Shown here in pieces: positions 8,442 through 16,467 of a DNA stretch of 64,000 bases (positions are counted from its first letter, which is position 1; each line of letters opens with the position of its first letter). This DNA is from Absicoccus porci. GTDB taxonomy: Bacteria > Bacillota_I > Bacilli_A > Erysipelotrichales > Erysipelotrichaceae. Made by a program: the position numbers and the translations under genes. The DNA lies in assembly GCF_003725415.1 (NCBI RefSeq), contig NZ_RJQC01000001.1, positions 437,932 through 501,931 of the forward strand. The letters are read 5' to 3'. The notes beneath the pieces are model-generated. The model did no database searches. It saw nothing but the letters and a program-made list of their open reading frames with translations, and was not told where the DNA came from.

Positions 8442-8804
8442 ATGAAGCAAACTGTAACATTACATACAATCGTAGAAAAAGCACATTTAGCCTCTACCAT
8501 GAAAAGTGGATCCTTGGACGTTTTAGCTACCCCACAGATGATTGCTTGGATGGAACAAGCCGCATGCATGTGTTTGGAACTTGAAGAAGGACAAACCAGT
8601 GTTGGTATTGCGATGAATGTGACACATGATGCTCCAAGTCCACTTGGCGCCGAAATTACCATTCAAGCCACAGTAACTGAACAAAAAGGACGTATTATTC
8701 ATTATGAAGTGAAAGCATATCAAGGCGATACATGTATTGGTAAAGGGGAACATACACGCTGTATTGTCAACAGTGAGAAGTTCTTGGCAAAAGTATATAA
8801 ATAA
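8442..8804 (+). CDS. Hotdog-fold thioesterase (FlK-like)
   Basis: A 120-residue single-domain protein resembling fluoroacetyl-CoA-thioesterase-like hotdog enzymes. Features are an N-terminal strand, the central helix ATPQMIAWMEQAA (about 30-42), GQTSVGIAMNVTHDAPSPLG (about 51-70) and a C-terminal GKGEHTRCIV strand. The helix glutamate and the histidine of the THDAPSPLG block are the expected catalytic or substrate-contact positions. The likely role is hydrolysis of a small acyl-CoA, substrate unknown. Its ATG has a ggagat ribosome-binding site. It stands alone between a divergent gene and a strong terminator. Confidence 0.78.
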   Translation: MKQTVTLHTIVEKAHLASTMKSGSLDVLATPQMIAWMEQAACMCLELEEGQTSVGIAMNVTHDAPSPLGAEITIQATVTEQKGRIIHYEVKAYQGDTCIGKGEHTRCIVNSEKFLAKVYK

Positions 8805-8811
8805 ACGTTGG

Positions 8812-8841
8812 AAGACGAATGACATTCCATTCGTCTTTTTT
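8812..8841 (+). terminator. Terminator after thioesterase gene
   Basis: aagacgaatg (8812-8821) pairs with cattcgtctt (8828-8837), followed by Ts. Confidence 0.9.
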
Positions 8842-8935
8842 CGTTGCGAAAAATGGGACCAGATGGGTCAAAAGTGAAAATAAGACAGAGAAAATCGGTC
8901 TAAAATCGCCAAAAATAGCATGTTTTCGCAAACTA

Positions 8936-8944
8936 TGATAGTAT
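8936..8944 (+). promoter_or_regulatory. -10 element for probable leaderless glycosidase mRNA
   Basis: TGA followed by TAGTAT (8939-8944), then 6 nt and the ATG at 8951, placing the predicted start of transcription on the A of ATG. A competing TATGAT lies 5 nt upstream. No Shine-Dalgarno is present. Confidence 0.5.
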
Positions 8945-8950
8945 AAGTTT

Positions 8951-10666
8951 ATGAATAAGAAGAATCAAAAGCGATTACAAATGCTGAAAGAAAGTTATCG
9001 TCATCATAAAAAAGGTCTCTTTATTACGGTCTTGGTGATTTTCGCTTTAGTTATTTGTGTTCCGCAAGTGGATGCTTTGATCCATCCCAAACGCTACATT
9101 GCCTGTAGCGGAGATACCTTGGAAGTAACCGTATCTTATTACGCTAAAAATGATGAAGCAGGGCAACGTGTTGTATCAATTCCACGAGGATCGGAAGTTG
9201 AACTACGCGAATTGGGTGAAAAGACATCAACTATCGTATATAAAAACGAGACATTGACCGTAGATAATGATCATTTAGTTGATAATCTAGAAGATGCGAT
9301 TCAAATTAAATATGTGTATCCTCGACGATTATTAAATTTATTGATCAATAAACAAGGAAAGCTTTCGGACATGGTGGTTCGTAAAGGCGAAAAAGTGAAA
9401 GTCGTTTCCGTCAAAACGGAAGACCTAGATCGTAAGACCGGTCGTATCCAATGGTATCAAGTCAAGAAAAATGGTAAAAAATATTGGATCAATGGAGCGC
9501 ATGTTGAAACAACCAAAAGTGCTGCCACTGCCAATTATGCCCAAGACATTACGTATTCAACCTATTGGGATGATTATTATGGTAAGGGATACTCCAAAGA
9601 TGCCTATGTTGATCAAATCGATTATAAACCACAACCGGCCTCTCGGTATGCAGACAATCCGATTCGTACGGATATCAATTCGGTTCATGTTTCTCTCAGT
9701 AACTTAAAAAATCATAAAAAATATTATTTATCACTGATCAAAAAAACCGGAATCAACTCCATTACCATTGAATGTAAAGGCGATGGCGGAAATCTATTCT
9801 ATGATAGTGATGTTCCCAAGAAATATTTATCCAAACCATCTGAAGCTTTGACGGGATCTGTCATGTCAAAACAAGAATTGAAAGATTTGATTCATGAATT
9901 TCAAGATGCCGGCTATTACATGATTGCACGATGTGTCACATTTAAAGATTCCATTTTTGCGAAACAAAATAAAAAAGAAGCCATTGTGGATAAAAAGGGC
10001 AACTTTATTGAAATCAATGATGAATATTGGCCAAGTATTTATTCACGCAAAGCCTGGATGTACAATGTGGACATCTGCAAAGAAATTGCCCAGATGGGCA
10101 TCAATGAAATTCAATTTGATTATTGCCGTTTTCCAGATGGTACAGCCAGTCAAAAAGATGATTTGAATATGCGCAATACATACAATGAAAGTAAGGCCGC
10201 TGCCATTCAAGGCTTCTTTACATACGCAAAAGATCAGATTAGTCCGTATCATGTATATGTGGCCGCCGATGTTTTCGCATGGCCGATCGTTGTGCAAGAT
10301 GACCAAGATATTGGCCAGTTCTTCCCAGCCATTGCGAATGTTGTTGATGTCGTTTGTCCGATGCCATATACCGATTTATTCTCTCAAGGCGCTATGGATA
10401 TTGCCGATCCAACCGCGGTGCCAAAGAAAACCTTGTATAAGTTCTCCACCATTGCGAAGCGACAAATGGATGAAATTGGCACCCAAGCTATCTATCGAAC
10501 TTGGATCCAAGCCTATAGTCCATTTGATGCAAGCGACGTCAAAGCGGAAATCAAAGGAATCAATAAAGCTGGATTTGAAGGCTATCTAATTTGGTTTGGC
10601 AATGGGGATCCCAACGATCTAAAAGGTGTACAAAAAGGTTTTGTTGATAGTAAGATCAAAAACTGA
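8951..10666 (+). CDS. Membrane-anchored putative glycoside hydrolase (DUF4015-like)
   Basis: A 571-residue protein. A basic N-terminus is followed by one membrane anchor (about 22-42). Residues 45-190 look like two small SH3-like beta domains (KGEKVKVVS...WYQVKKNGKKYWINGAHVE). The large C-terminal part (about 235-565) reads as a TIM-barrel of the DUF4015 putative-glycosidase family, with INSVHVSLSNLK, NSITIECKGDGG, YMIARCVTFKD, INEIQFDYCRFPD (acidic residue near 398), VYVAADVFAW and FEGYLIWFGNGD. It probably faces the cell wall and acts on a polysaccharide; substrate and catalysis are not shown by the sequence. It is monocistronic, with a shared terminator downstream. Confidence 0.78.
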   Translation: MNKKNQKRLQMLKESYRHHKKGLFITVLVIFALVICVPQVDALIHPKRYIACSGDTLEVTVSYYAKNDEAGQRVVSIPRGSEVELRELGEKTSTIVYKNETLTVDNDHLVDNLEDAIQIKYVYPRRLLNLLINKQGKLSDMVVRKGEKVKVVSVKTEDLDRKTGRIQWYQVKKNGKKYWINGAHVETTKSAATANYAQDITYSTYWDDYYGKGYSKDAYVDQIDYKPQPASRYADNPIRTDINSVHVSLSNLKNHKKYYLSLIKKTGINSITIECKGDGGNLFYDSDVPKKYLSKPSEALTGSVMSKQELKDLIHEFQDAGYYMIARCVTFKDSIFAKQNKKEAIVDKKGNFIEINDEYWPSIYSRKAWMYNVDICKEIAQMGINEIQFDYCRFPDGTASQKDDLNMRNTYNESKAAAIQGFFTYAKDQISPYHVYVAADVFAWPIVVQDDQDIGQFFPAIANVVDVVCPMPYTDLFSQGAMDIADPTAVPKKTLYKFSTIAKRQMDEIGTQAIYRTWIQAYSPFDASDVKAEIKGINKAGFEGYLIWFGNGDPNDLKGVQKGFVDSKIKN

Positions 10667-10690
10667 GCAATCATTTGCTCAGTTTTTTAT
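10662..10690. terminator. Bidirectional terminator between glycosidase and vanZ-like gene
   Basis: actgagcaa (10662-10670) pairs with ttgctcagt (10675-10683), with Ts following on the plus strand. It overlaps the 3' ends of both convergent genes. Confidence 0.85.
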
Positions 10691-11042
10691 ATAGGCCCAA
10701 AAGGATCAGGGCCCCTAAGGTATCAATGCCTACATCGATGGGACTGCCACTTCGACCCGGAATAAAGAGTTGATGGAATTCATCTGTACAAGCATAAAGG
10801 ATAACGATCCCAAGCGTTGTTTTAATGGTTGGTTTTTCTTGTGCCTGATAGACACAAAAAGCCAATAAAGCATAGATAGACATATGCGCTGCCTTGCGAA
10901 TGAACCACACCTGTATATGCCCATGAAATAAATGATAAAACCAACCACTTTGCAGATTCGAAGCACTCGCATTTTGATTGGAAAACCAGAAAATTAGGAT
11001 CATCACCAATATCGAAAGAAGTTTCCACACAAGCTTACGCAT
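10671..11042 (-). CDS. VanZ-like membrane protein
   Basis: A 123-residue protein with about four membrane segments and the VanZ-family motifs RKAAHMSIYALLAF (about 49-62) and DEFHQLFIPGRSGSPIDVGIDTLG, seen as DEFHQLFIPGR at about 85 and D..ID..G at about 100. VanZ confers low teicoplanin resistance in enterococci by an unclear mechanism; chromosomal homologues like this are common and their role is unknown. No vanHAX genes are nearby. It is the second gene of a two-gene minus-strand operon and overlaps the upstream HAD gene by 8 bp. Confidence 0.83.
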   Translation of the reverse strand: MRKLVWKLLSILVMILIFWFSNQNASASNLQSGWFYHLFHGHIQVWFIRKAAHMSIYALLAFCVYQAQEKPTIKTTLGIVILYACTDEFHQLFIPGRSGSPIDVGIDTLGALILLGLYKKLSK

Positions 11043-11538
11043 GTTGCACCTCCAATAGTTGAATCGCTAATTGATATTGTTCTTTAGAAAACAAATTATA
11101 TGTCTTGATACAATGGCCTGGAAAATCAGCACGCATATCAATATCATCCAATACAAGATACACTTGGATATGATGGGCTTCAATATAAGCACGAATCTTA
11201 TGAGGACGGGATTGATTTTCTTTTGAAGTTGTATCGATGACATATGTATCCAATTGACGCAAACTCAATAACGCTTTGATTTGCTTCAAAGAATAAAATT
11301 CTTTCCAAGAAGAGGTCACAACGATTTTTAAATCAAACCGATCACAAAGATTTTTGACATATCGACAAGCATCCACATCGAAATTCGTATTGACCTGACC
11401 AATCGTATAAGTCGGGATGTGTAAAAAGCCTGGATGCTTCCATATACGCAACCATTTCTTTCGATCTGGCTTGACCTCTTGTTTATACATATAGGGATTA
11501 ATGACCCCATCAAAATCTAAAAAAAGAATTCCTCGCAT
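11035..11538 (-). CDS. HAD-fold hydrolase domain protein
   Basis: A 167-residue protein with the HAD nucleophile motif near the N-terminus (FLDFDGVINP, D8 and D10), a threonine/serine motif in KIVVTSSWKEF (about 101) and a late acidic pair in YLVLDDIDMRADFPG (about 131). It resembles the stand-alone HAD domains annotated in RNA-repair-type proteins (PF18143) rather than the large phosphatase subfamilies. The substrate is unknown. TACAAT lies 7 nt before the ATG with no Shine-Dalgarno, so it may be leaderless. It is translationally coupled to the vanZ-like gene. Confidence 0.72.
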   Translation of the reverse strand: MRGILFLDFDGVINPYMYKQEVKPDRKKWLRIWKHPGFLHIPTYTIGQVNTNFDVDACRYVKNLCDRFDLKIVVTSSWKEFYSLKQIKALLSLRQLDTYVIDTTSKENQSRPHKIRAYIEAHHIQVYLVLDDIDMRADFPGHCIKTYNLFSKEQYQLAIQLLEVQHA

Positions 11539-11545
11539 ATAAAAT

Positions 11546-11551
11546 ATTGTA
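11546..11551 (-). promoter_or_regulatory. -10 element close to HAD start codon
   Basis: TACAAT on the minus strand, 7 nt before the ATG at 11538. There is no TGn extension and no Shine-Dalgarno. Confidence 0.4.
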
Positions 11552-11607
11552 ACCGAGACTCAACGCTTTTCCAACTGTGATAGAATAGAAACATAGGAGG
11601 AACTCAC

Positions 11608-12468
11608 ATGAAGCAACATATCGTCCTATTAACAGGCATGTCTGGCGCTGGAAAATCAAGTGCTATGAACGCCCTTGAAGATTTAGGCTATTATTGTATT
11701 GACAATTTTCCTAAAGAATTATTACCTCAATTGGAAAATGTCTTACAAAAAGAACAAAAATACGAATATATCGCATTATCCGTTAGTGCGATTGATTATA
11801 TGACCTTTTTTAACTTTTTCGATGACACTTCATCGGATATCCAGATTATTTTCTTAGATTGTAGCGATGAAGAATTATTATTACGCTATCGTTTTACGCG
11901 AAGAAGACATCCCCTGATTGCCAATGGTATGGCTACGACGTTAGAAGAAGCCATTGAATTGGAACGGGATTACTTCAATAAAATGCAAGGCAATCAAAAA
12001 GGAACCATTCATTTTGATACGACCAAGATGTCAACATCCGAACTCGCAAAGCGGATTCGCAATCGCTTTAAAGGCAATGATACTGCCAAATTTACGATTA
12101 CTTTTCAATCGTTTGGCTTTAAACATGGTCTCCCCATGGATGCGGATATAGTGATTGATGTACGCTTTTTACCCAATCCATTTTATGAACCCGCATTGCG
12201 AAAGAAAACCGGAAATGATAAAGCCGTGTATGACTATGTCATGATGGCGCAAGAAACCCAAGATTTTATTACTCGTTTGAAAGCTTACTGTGATTTTGTG
12301 TTTGCAGCTTATAATGAACAACACAAATCCCATATGATTGTTGGCGTTGGCTGTACAGGTGGACAACACCGCTCTGTGACCATTTGTAACTGGTTATACG
12401 ATACCTATAAAGATACCTATCGTTGCTTTAAAAGCCATCGCGATATCGGAGATCAAGAAATCGGATGA
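11608..12468 (+). CDS. rapZ: RapZ/YvcJ-family nucleotide-binding protein
   Basis: A 286-residue P-loop ATPase/GTPase. Walker A GMSGAGKS lies at residues 10-17, followed by the family's ALEDLGYYCIDNFP (about 24-37). The C-terminal domain has VGVGCTGGQHRSV (about 245-257). In E. coli RapZ governs GlmZ/GlmS turnover; in Bacillus YvcJ affects competence and its RNA role is unproven. It starts at ATG 11608 with taggagga. It opens the conserved rapZ-yvcK-whiA group and overlaps yvcK by 4 bp. A -10-like TAGAAT lies near 11581. Confidence 0.93.
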   Translation: MKQHIVLLTGMSGAGKSSAMNALEDLGYYCIDNFPKELLPQLENVLQKEQKYEYIALSVSAIDYMTFFNFFDDTSSDIQIIFLDCSDEELLLRYRFTRRRHPLIANGMATTLEEAIELERDYFNKMQGNQKGTIHFDTTKMSTSELAKRIRNRFKGNDTAKFTITFQSFGFKHGLPMDADIVIDVRFLPNPFYEPALRKKTGNDKAVYDYVMMAQETQDFITRLKAYCDFVFAAYNEQHKSHMIVGVGCTGGQHRSVTICNWLYDTYKDTYRCFKSHRDIGDQEIG

Positions 12469-13466
12469 AAAACGTAGTCGTAATTGGTGGCGGATCGGGG
12501 CTTTCCAGTATGTTGAGCGGTATGAAAAAACTGGAAAATGCCAATATCACGGCCATTGTTACCGTTGCTGATAATGGTGGCAGCACCGGCCGATTACGCC
12601 AAACGTATAATGTTCCTGCAATTGGTGATATTCGCCATGTCTTGACTGCCATGGCCAATGTCGAAGATGAATCGTTATTTGCCGAACTGATGAATTATCG
12701 ATTCAGTGGCAATAAAGATATTGGGGGACATAATTTAGGGAATCTGATGTTTTTGGCTTTAATGGACATTACCGGATCCTTTATGGGAGCCATTGAAGCC
12801 ATTAGCCATGTCTTGAATGTACGGGGGAAGATCGTACCAAGTACCTTAGATATTGTGACTTTGTATGCGATGATGGAAGATGGAACAATGATTCGTGGGG
12901 AAGAATCCATTCCTAAAGCCCACAACAACATCAATAAAGTCTTTTACCAACAAAAAGTCCATCCCTATTTGGATGCACTGGAAGCTATTCGTGATGCTGA
13001 TTTGATTATCTATGGAATTGGATCGTTGTATACCTCGATCATCCCGAATTTGATCATTCCCGAAATTAGTCAAGCCATTCATGATAATCCATGTCCAAAG
13101 ATATATTTTTGTAATGCGATGACCCAGCAAGGAGAAACCGATGGGTATAGTGTAGAAGACCATATTCGCGCCTTAGAAAAACATTCCTTTAAAGACGCTG
13201 TTGATCTTGTGGTCGTGAATCAATCGTATATCCCAAGACCCATATTGGAGACGTATGCGAAACAGCATTCCTATCCAGTGGAAATCAAAGAAACCGAACA
13301 TGACTATGGCATTATGCAACGATTATTGGTACAATTTGATGTCCAAGGACGCATTCGTCATGACCCGAAAGCAGTTTGTACAGCGGTGGCCGAAATCTTG
13401 GAAAAGATAGATAGTAAGGAGGATCTACGTGTCCTTTACCAGCGAAGTGAAAAAACAAATCTGTAA
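12465..13466 (+). CDS. yvcK: YvcK/CofD-like gluconeogenesis factor
   Basis: A 333-residue protein of the YvcK family, which binds UDP-sugars and is needed for growth on gluconeogenic carbon and for normal cell shape in Bacillus. Visible blocks are GGGSGLSSMLSGMK (residues 7-20), TVADNGGSTGRLR (about 32-44), PAIGDIRHVLTA, GHNLGNLMFLAL (about 86) and GIGSLYTSIIPNL (about 183). The ATG overlaps the rapZ stop (ATGA), and its 3' end overlaps whiA by 38 bp. Confidence 0.93.
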   Translation: MKNVVVIGGGSGLSSMLSGMKKLENANITAIVTVADNGGSTGRLRQTYNVPAIGDIRHVLTAMANVEDESLFAELMNYRFSGNKDIGGHNLGNLMFLALMDITGSFMGAIEAISHVLNVRGKIVPSTLDIVTLYAMMEDGTMIRGEESIPKAHNNINKVFYQQKVHPYLDALEAIRDADLIIYGIGSLYTSIIPNLIIPEISQAIHDNPCPKIYFCNAMTQQGETDGYSVEDHIRALEKHSFKDAVDLVVVNQSYIPRPILETYAKQHSYPVEIKETEHDYGIMQRLLVQFDVQGRIRHDPKAVCTAVAEILEKIDSKEDLRVLYQRSEKTNL

Positions 13467-14373
13467 AGAACCAACCGATCGAAATCAAGCACGGGCACAA
13501 ATTTGTGCCCTCTTTCAAATGCGCGCAAGCATGCATATGAACTTTCGAGGAATGTCTGTTTCTTATCAAACCGAAAACGCAACAATTGCCAAACATTTGT
13601 TTCAAATGTTGAAACAAGTATATGAAGTGAATCCCCGATTATCCGTCATTCGCAATATGCGCTTAAAAAAAAGCAATATGTATCGTGTAGAAATCTATGA
13701 TAAAGCCAGTGAAATTTTAGATGATCTCGGCATTCTGACCGATACTGGCATTCACTATAAACCACTGGGTCGATTGATTCGTTCTGATAAAATGGCTAGG
13801 GCTTATTTATGTGGTTGTTTTCTAGCCAGTGGATCGATTAATGATCCCAAAACCGCCAATTATCATCTGGAAATGTCAACCACCGAAAGCGAATTGGCTC
13901 AATCCGTTCAACATTTGATGGAACGTTACCATTTGCCCGCAAAAATCACCAAACGGAAAAAATACGAAGTGGTTTATTTAAAAGCCGGTGATAAAATCGC
14001 TGATTTCTTGCGCCTATGCAATGCCAGTCAAGCCCTGTTTGAATTTGAAGACAGTCGGATCCAACGTGACTTCTTTAATCAAATGACGCGTTTGGATAAT
14101 TGTGAAGTGGCCAACGAAATGAAGACCCAAAAAGCAGCTAAAAAACAATTAGAAGCGATTGCGATTTTGGAAGCCAATCCCCAAAAGGTCGATATTTCGG
14201 AAAAAATTCGACATGTGATGGAAATTCGTAAACAATTTCCCGATGCCAGTATGAATGAATTATGTGAAGAAGTGTATCGTGCTTATGGCGATATTATATC
14301 GAAATCGGGAATGAAGCATCGTTTGAATCGAATCAAAGAGATGGCTGCATCGATTCAGGAGGAATCCGTATGA
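13429..14373 (+). CDS. whiA: WhiA, LAGLIDADG-fold DNA-binding regulator
   Basis: A 314-residue homologue of sporulation/cell-division regulator WhiA. The N-terminal LAGLIDADG-like domain (about 1-200, with RAYLCGCFLASGSINDP at about 124) has no nuclease function in this family. The C-terminal helix-turn-helix (about 215-305) ends in KSGMKHRLNRIKEMA. The GTG start at 13429 is chosen for the aaggagg at 13416-13422. The gene begins inside yvcK and overlaps the following lipoprotein gene by 4 bp. In Bacillus WhiA affects division and chromosome segregation. Confidence 0.92.
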   Translation: MSFTSEVKKQICKEPTDRNQARAQICALFQMRASMHMNFRGMSVSYQTENATIAKHLFQMLKQVYEVNPRLSVIRNMRLKKSNMYRVEIYDKASEILDDLGILTDTGIHYKPLGRLIRSDKMARAYLCGCFLASGSINDPKTANYHLEMSTTESELAQSVQHLMERYHLPAKITKRKKYEVVYLKAGDKIADFLRLCNASQALFEFEDSRIQRDFFNQMTRLDNCEVANEMKTQKAAKKQLEAIAILEANPQKVDISEKIRHVMEIRKQFPDASMNELCEEVYRAYGDIISKSGMKHRLNRIKEMAASIQEESV

Positions 14374-14897
14374 AAAAATTCATTTTACTATTGGCTCTAA
14401 GTCTATGGCTGACGGGATGTTCCAGTTCGGTTGAACTACAAAAACATACCTTTACCTATGAATTGGGAGCCGATGTGTATGGCAATCCAAAGTTATATAT
14501 CAAAAATGCCGATAAGTATAATACCGACAAAATGGAAGTCGTACCACAATCAAAAGGAATCTATAAAGAAAAGAATCGGTTTGTAAATAAAGGCAAAGAT
14601 TATTTGGTTTGCGGAACCTATGATTTTACCTTAGTTGATGGTTCTACCAAAATTCCATTTAAGATCAAGATCAAAGATACCCAAGCTCCATTGGTCAATA
14701 ATTCGCCAACTGAGATTACCTGTACTGTTGGCCAAGAACCCGATTATCAAACCGCCTTTGATGCCAGTGATTTATCGGGTGTGAACTATGAAAGTGATGT
14801 GGATACATCCACGACCGGAACCAAATCGACAACGGTTCGAATTTATGATCGCTTTGGCAATAGTGTTGAAAAAAAAGTGAATATCGTCGTTCAATAG
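14370..14897 (+). CDS. Lipoprotein with Ig-like fold, unknown function
   Basis: A 175-residue secreted lipoprotein with a signal peptide and lipobox LTGC (C17). The C-terminal part (about 95-175) has strand patterns of a bacterial Ig-like or HYR-type domain (KDTQAPLVNN, then VDTSTTGTKSTTVRIYDRFGNS). No catalytic motif is visible. It overlaps whiA by 4 bp and has a caggagga ribosome-binding site, so it is co-transcribed with the rapZ-yvcK-whiA operon and precedes the NusG-II and Gx-transporter genes. Confidence 0.75.
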   Translation: MKKFILLLALSLWLTGCSSSVELQKHTFTYELGADVYGNPKLYIKNADKYNTDKMEVVPQSKGIYKEKNRFVNKGKDYLVCGTYDFTLVDGSTKIPFKIKIKDTQAPLVNNSPTEITCTVGQEPDYQTAFDASDLSGVNYESDVDTSTTGTKSTTVRIYDRFGNSVEKKVNIVVQ

Positions 14898-14899
14898 TC

Positions 14900-14905
14900 T
14901 ATAAT
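14900..14905 (+). promoter_or_regulatory. Possible internal -10 before NusG-II gene
   Basis: TATAAT at 14900-14905 ends 7 nt before the in-frame ATG at 14913. If used, it would give a leaderless or near-leaderless internal transcript. Confidence 0.35.
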
Positions 14906-15275
14906 GATTGACATGACAAAGGCAGATAAGATATTGATCGTTTGTATCATGATTCTTTCGATTGGTTTGATTTTTCCTTTATTGCACAATGCTCCCACAT
15001 CAAAAGTGGCAGTTGTTCAAGTGGCCAACAAAGAAGTCTTACGCATCGATCTAACCCAAAATAAAGAATATACCGTCAAAGGGAAATTAGGCCCTGTTCA
15101 TATTCAAGTAAAAGATGGAGCCGTTCGAGTCCGACAAGAAAACAGTCCCCATCATACCTGTTCGAAACAAGGCTATGTATCCAATGCCAATACCCCCATT
15201 GTTTGTCTTCCCAATGAAACGGTCGTTCAAATTGAAGATGGACAAGATTCCAATGAGGATACGGTGATTCAATGA
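14904..15275 (+). CDS. NusG domain II-containing membrane protein
   Basis: A 123-residue protein (120 from the alternative ATG 14913) with one N-terminal membrane segment (about 9-27) and an extracytoplasmic NusG_II domain (about 35-115) containing VRQENSPHHTCSKQGYV and IVCLPNETVVQI. The cysteine pair could be redox-active or form a disulfide. Such proteins commonly sit beside Gx-transporter genes, as here, where the stop overlaps the next start by 4 bp. The molecular role is unproven. Neither start has a Shine-Dalgarno. Confidence 0.78.
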   Translation: MIDMTKADKILIVCIMILSIGLIFPLLHNAPTSKVAVVQVANKEVLRIDLTQNKEYTVKGKLGPVHIQVKDGAVRVRQENSPHHTCSKQGYVSNANTPIVCLPNETVVQIEDGQDSNEDTVIQ

Positions 15276-15778
15276 TGAATACAAGAAAAAGTGTCAATTT
15301 AGGCTTTTTGATGGCCGTTGGCATCTTATTACAGTTGATTGAAAGCTTTGTGCCGATTGTGATGATCGTTCCTGGATTTAAGATTGGTTTGGCGAATTTA
15401 GCCAGCTTGTTTGCCTTGATGATCTATGATAAAAAATCCATGTGGATCGTCGGTATCGGACGCATCTTTTTGAGCGCCTTGTTACAAGGAACGTTATTTA
15501 GCGTCGCCTTCTGGCTTTCGTTATCGGGTGGATTATTAAGTTTGATAGCGATGTCCATTGCTGCCGATGTAAAAGTCTTTTCCATTTATGGCATATCCAT
15601 ATTAGGTGCTGCTTTCCACAGTGTCGGACAAGTGATTGCGGTCACATGGATCTATCAACAATATTTCATGCAGCTCTTTTTACCCATCTTGTTAGCATTA
15701 TCAATCGTTAGTGGGTTAGTCGTTGCGATATTATCTCAAAAGATGCTGGATCGATTGAAAGGAAGGATCATTTCATGA
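15272..15778 (+). CDS. Gx transporter family membrane protein
   Basis: A 168-residue protein with about five membrane segments, matching the family named Gx transporter or heptaprenyl diphosphate synthase component I (PF07456). Typical blocks are IESFVPI, PGFKIGLANLASLFAL (about 35-50), ALLQGTLFS (about 73) and LSGGLLSL. It resembles ECF-type substrate-binding subunits in layout, but the substrate is unknown. It is coupled to the NusG-II gene upstream and to the next gene by 4-bp overlaps. Confidence 0.85.
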   Translation: MMNTRKSVNLGFLMAVGILLQLIESFVPIVMIVPGFKIGLANLASLFALMIYDKKSMWIVGIGRIFLSALLQGTLFSVAFWLSLSGGLLSLIAMSIAADVKVFSIYGISILGAAFHSVGQVIAVTWIYQQYFMQLFLPILLALSIVSGLVVAILSQKMLDRLKGRIIS

Positions 15779-16383
15779 CGCAACCATATATGGGAGCTCT
15801 CAAACAAGTGGAACGCTTGATGCAAGATAGTTTGGGAGTCTATTCACAAAATTCCATGAATCAATTACACGATCTCTGTGTACAAATGAGCCAAGATACC
15901 ATTTATGATGTGGATTACTTGAAATTAATGGAATTGTATGGCCGGAAATATCGAAAAGAAAAAAATGAAGATGCCTTACGTTATGTTGTCATGCGCATGC
16001 AACAAGTCACTTTGGCTCGAAAGAATCCCAAAAGTGCAGCGAAATATAAAGGCATTGTTTTTACCGATAAACCATTAGATAGCTTCACCAAAGCATTTCT
16101 TCAAGAATTTCCATTGCTTTTACATACATATGAAGAACGTTATAAAGTACGCATTCTCCAAATGGCTACTTTTGTTTTTGTGATTCTTCTGATACCATTG
16201 GTGCTTTTATTTCATTTGTCATTCTTGATCATTTGGCTGCTCTTGCTCCTTCTTTTTGGAATCTTTGTTTATTATACATTTAAGTATGGCTATGAATCCA
16301 TTGTGAAAGATCAAATTCAAGATCTGATACAATCGGTGGATCCTACCCTAAAAAAATTAGATCAAATGCAGATGTCACAATAA
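15775..16383 (+). CDS. Membrane protein of unknown function
   Basis: A 202-residue protein. The N-terminal 120 residues are helical and charged (YMGALKQVERLMQDS...YRKEKNEDALRYVVMRMQQ). Two adjacent membrane segments follow at about 123-165, with a short cytosolic tail. I do not recognise the family. It is the last gene of the rapZ-led operon, overlapping the Gx transporter by 4 bp and followed by a strong terminator. Confidence 0.65.
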   Translation: MTQPYMGALKQVERLMQDSLGVYSQNSMNQLHDLCVQMSQDTIYDVDYLKLMELYGRKYRKEKNEDALRYVVMRMQQVTLARKNPKSAAKYKGIVFTDKPLDSFTKAFLQEFPLLLHTYEERYKVRILQMATFVFVILLIPLVLLFHLSFLIIWLLLLLLFGIFVYYTFKYGYESIVKDQIQDLIQSVDPTLKKLDQMQMSQ

Positions 16384-16403
16384 TTTGTGACATCTATTTT
16401 TTT
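16371..16403 (+). terminator. Terminator of rapZ-led operon
   Basis: gatgtcacaa (16371-16380) pairs with ttgtgacatc (16385-16394), followed by a T-rich run. The stem includes the last codons of the upstream gene. Confidence 0.9.
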
Positions 16404-16414
16404 ATTCACAATGG

Positions 16415-16443
16415 TTGCGAAATTCTTCACAAGCAGTTACAAT
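16415..16443 (+). promoter_or_regulatory. rex promoter with overlapping Rex operator
   Basis: TTGCGA (16415-16420), 17 nt, TACAAT (16438-16443) form a sigma-A promoter. The 18-bp sequence TTGCGAAATTCTTCACAA at 16415-16432 matches the Rex operator TTGTGAAnnnnTTCACAA with one change, and covers the -35 and most of the spacer. This predicts autorepression relieved by high NADH. Confidence 0.82.
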
Positions 16444-16467
16444 ATACTTAGCTATGCGGAGGTTGTA

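Noticed and set aside
10671..11042. vanZ-like and vanY-like genes as an acquired glycopeptide-resistance cluster
   Set aside because: No vanH, vanA/B, vanX, vanR or vanS is present, the genes lie in different operons, and such homologues are common chromosomal genes.
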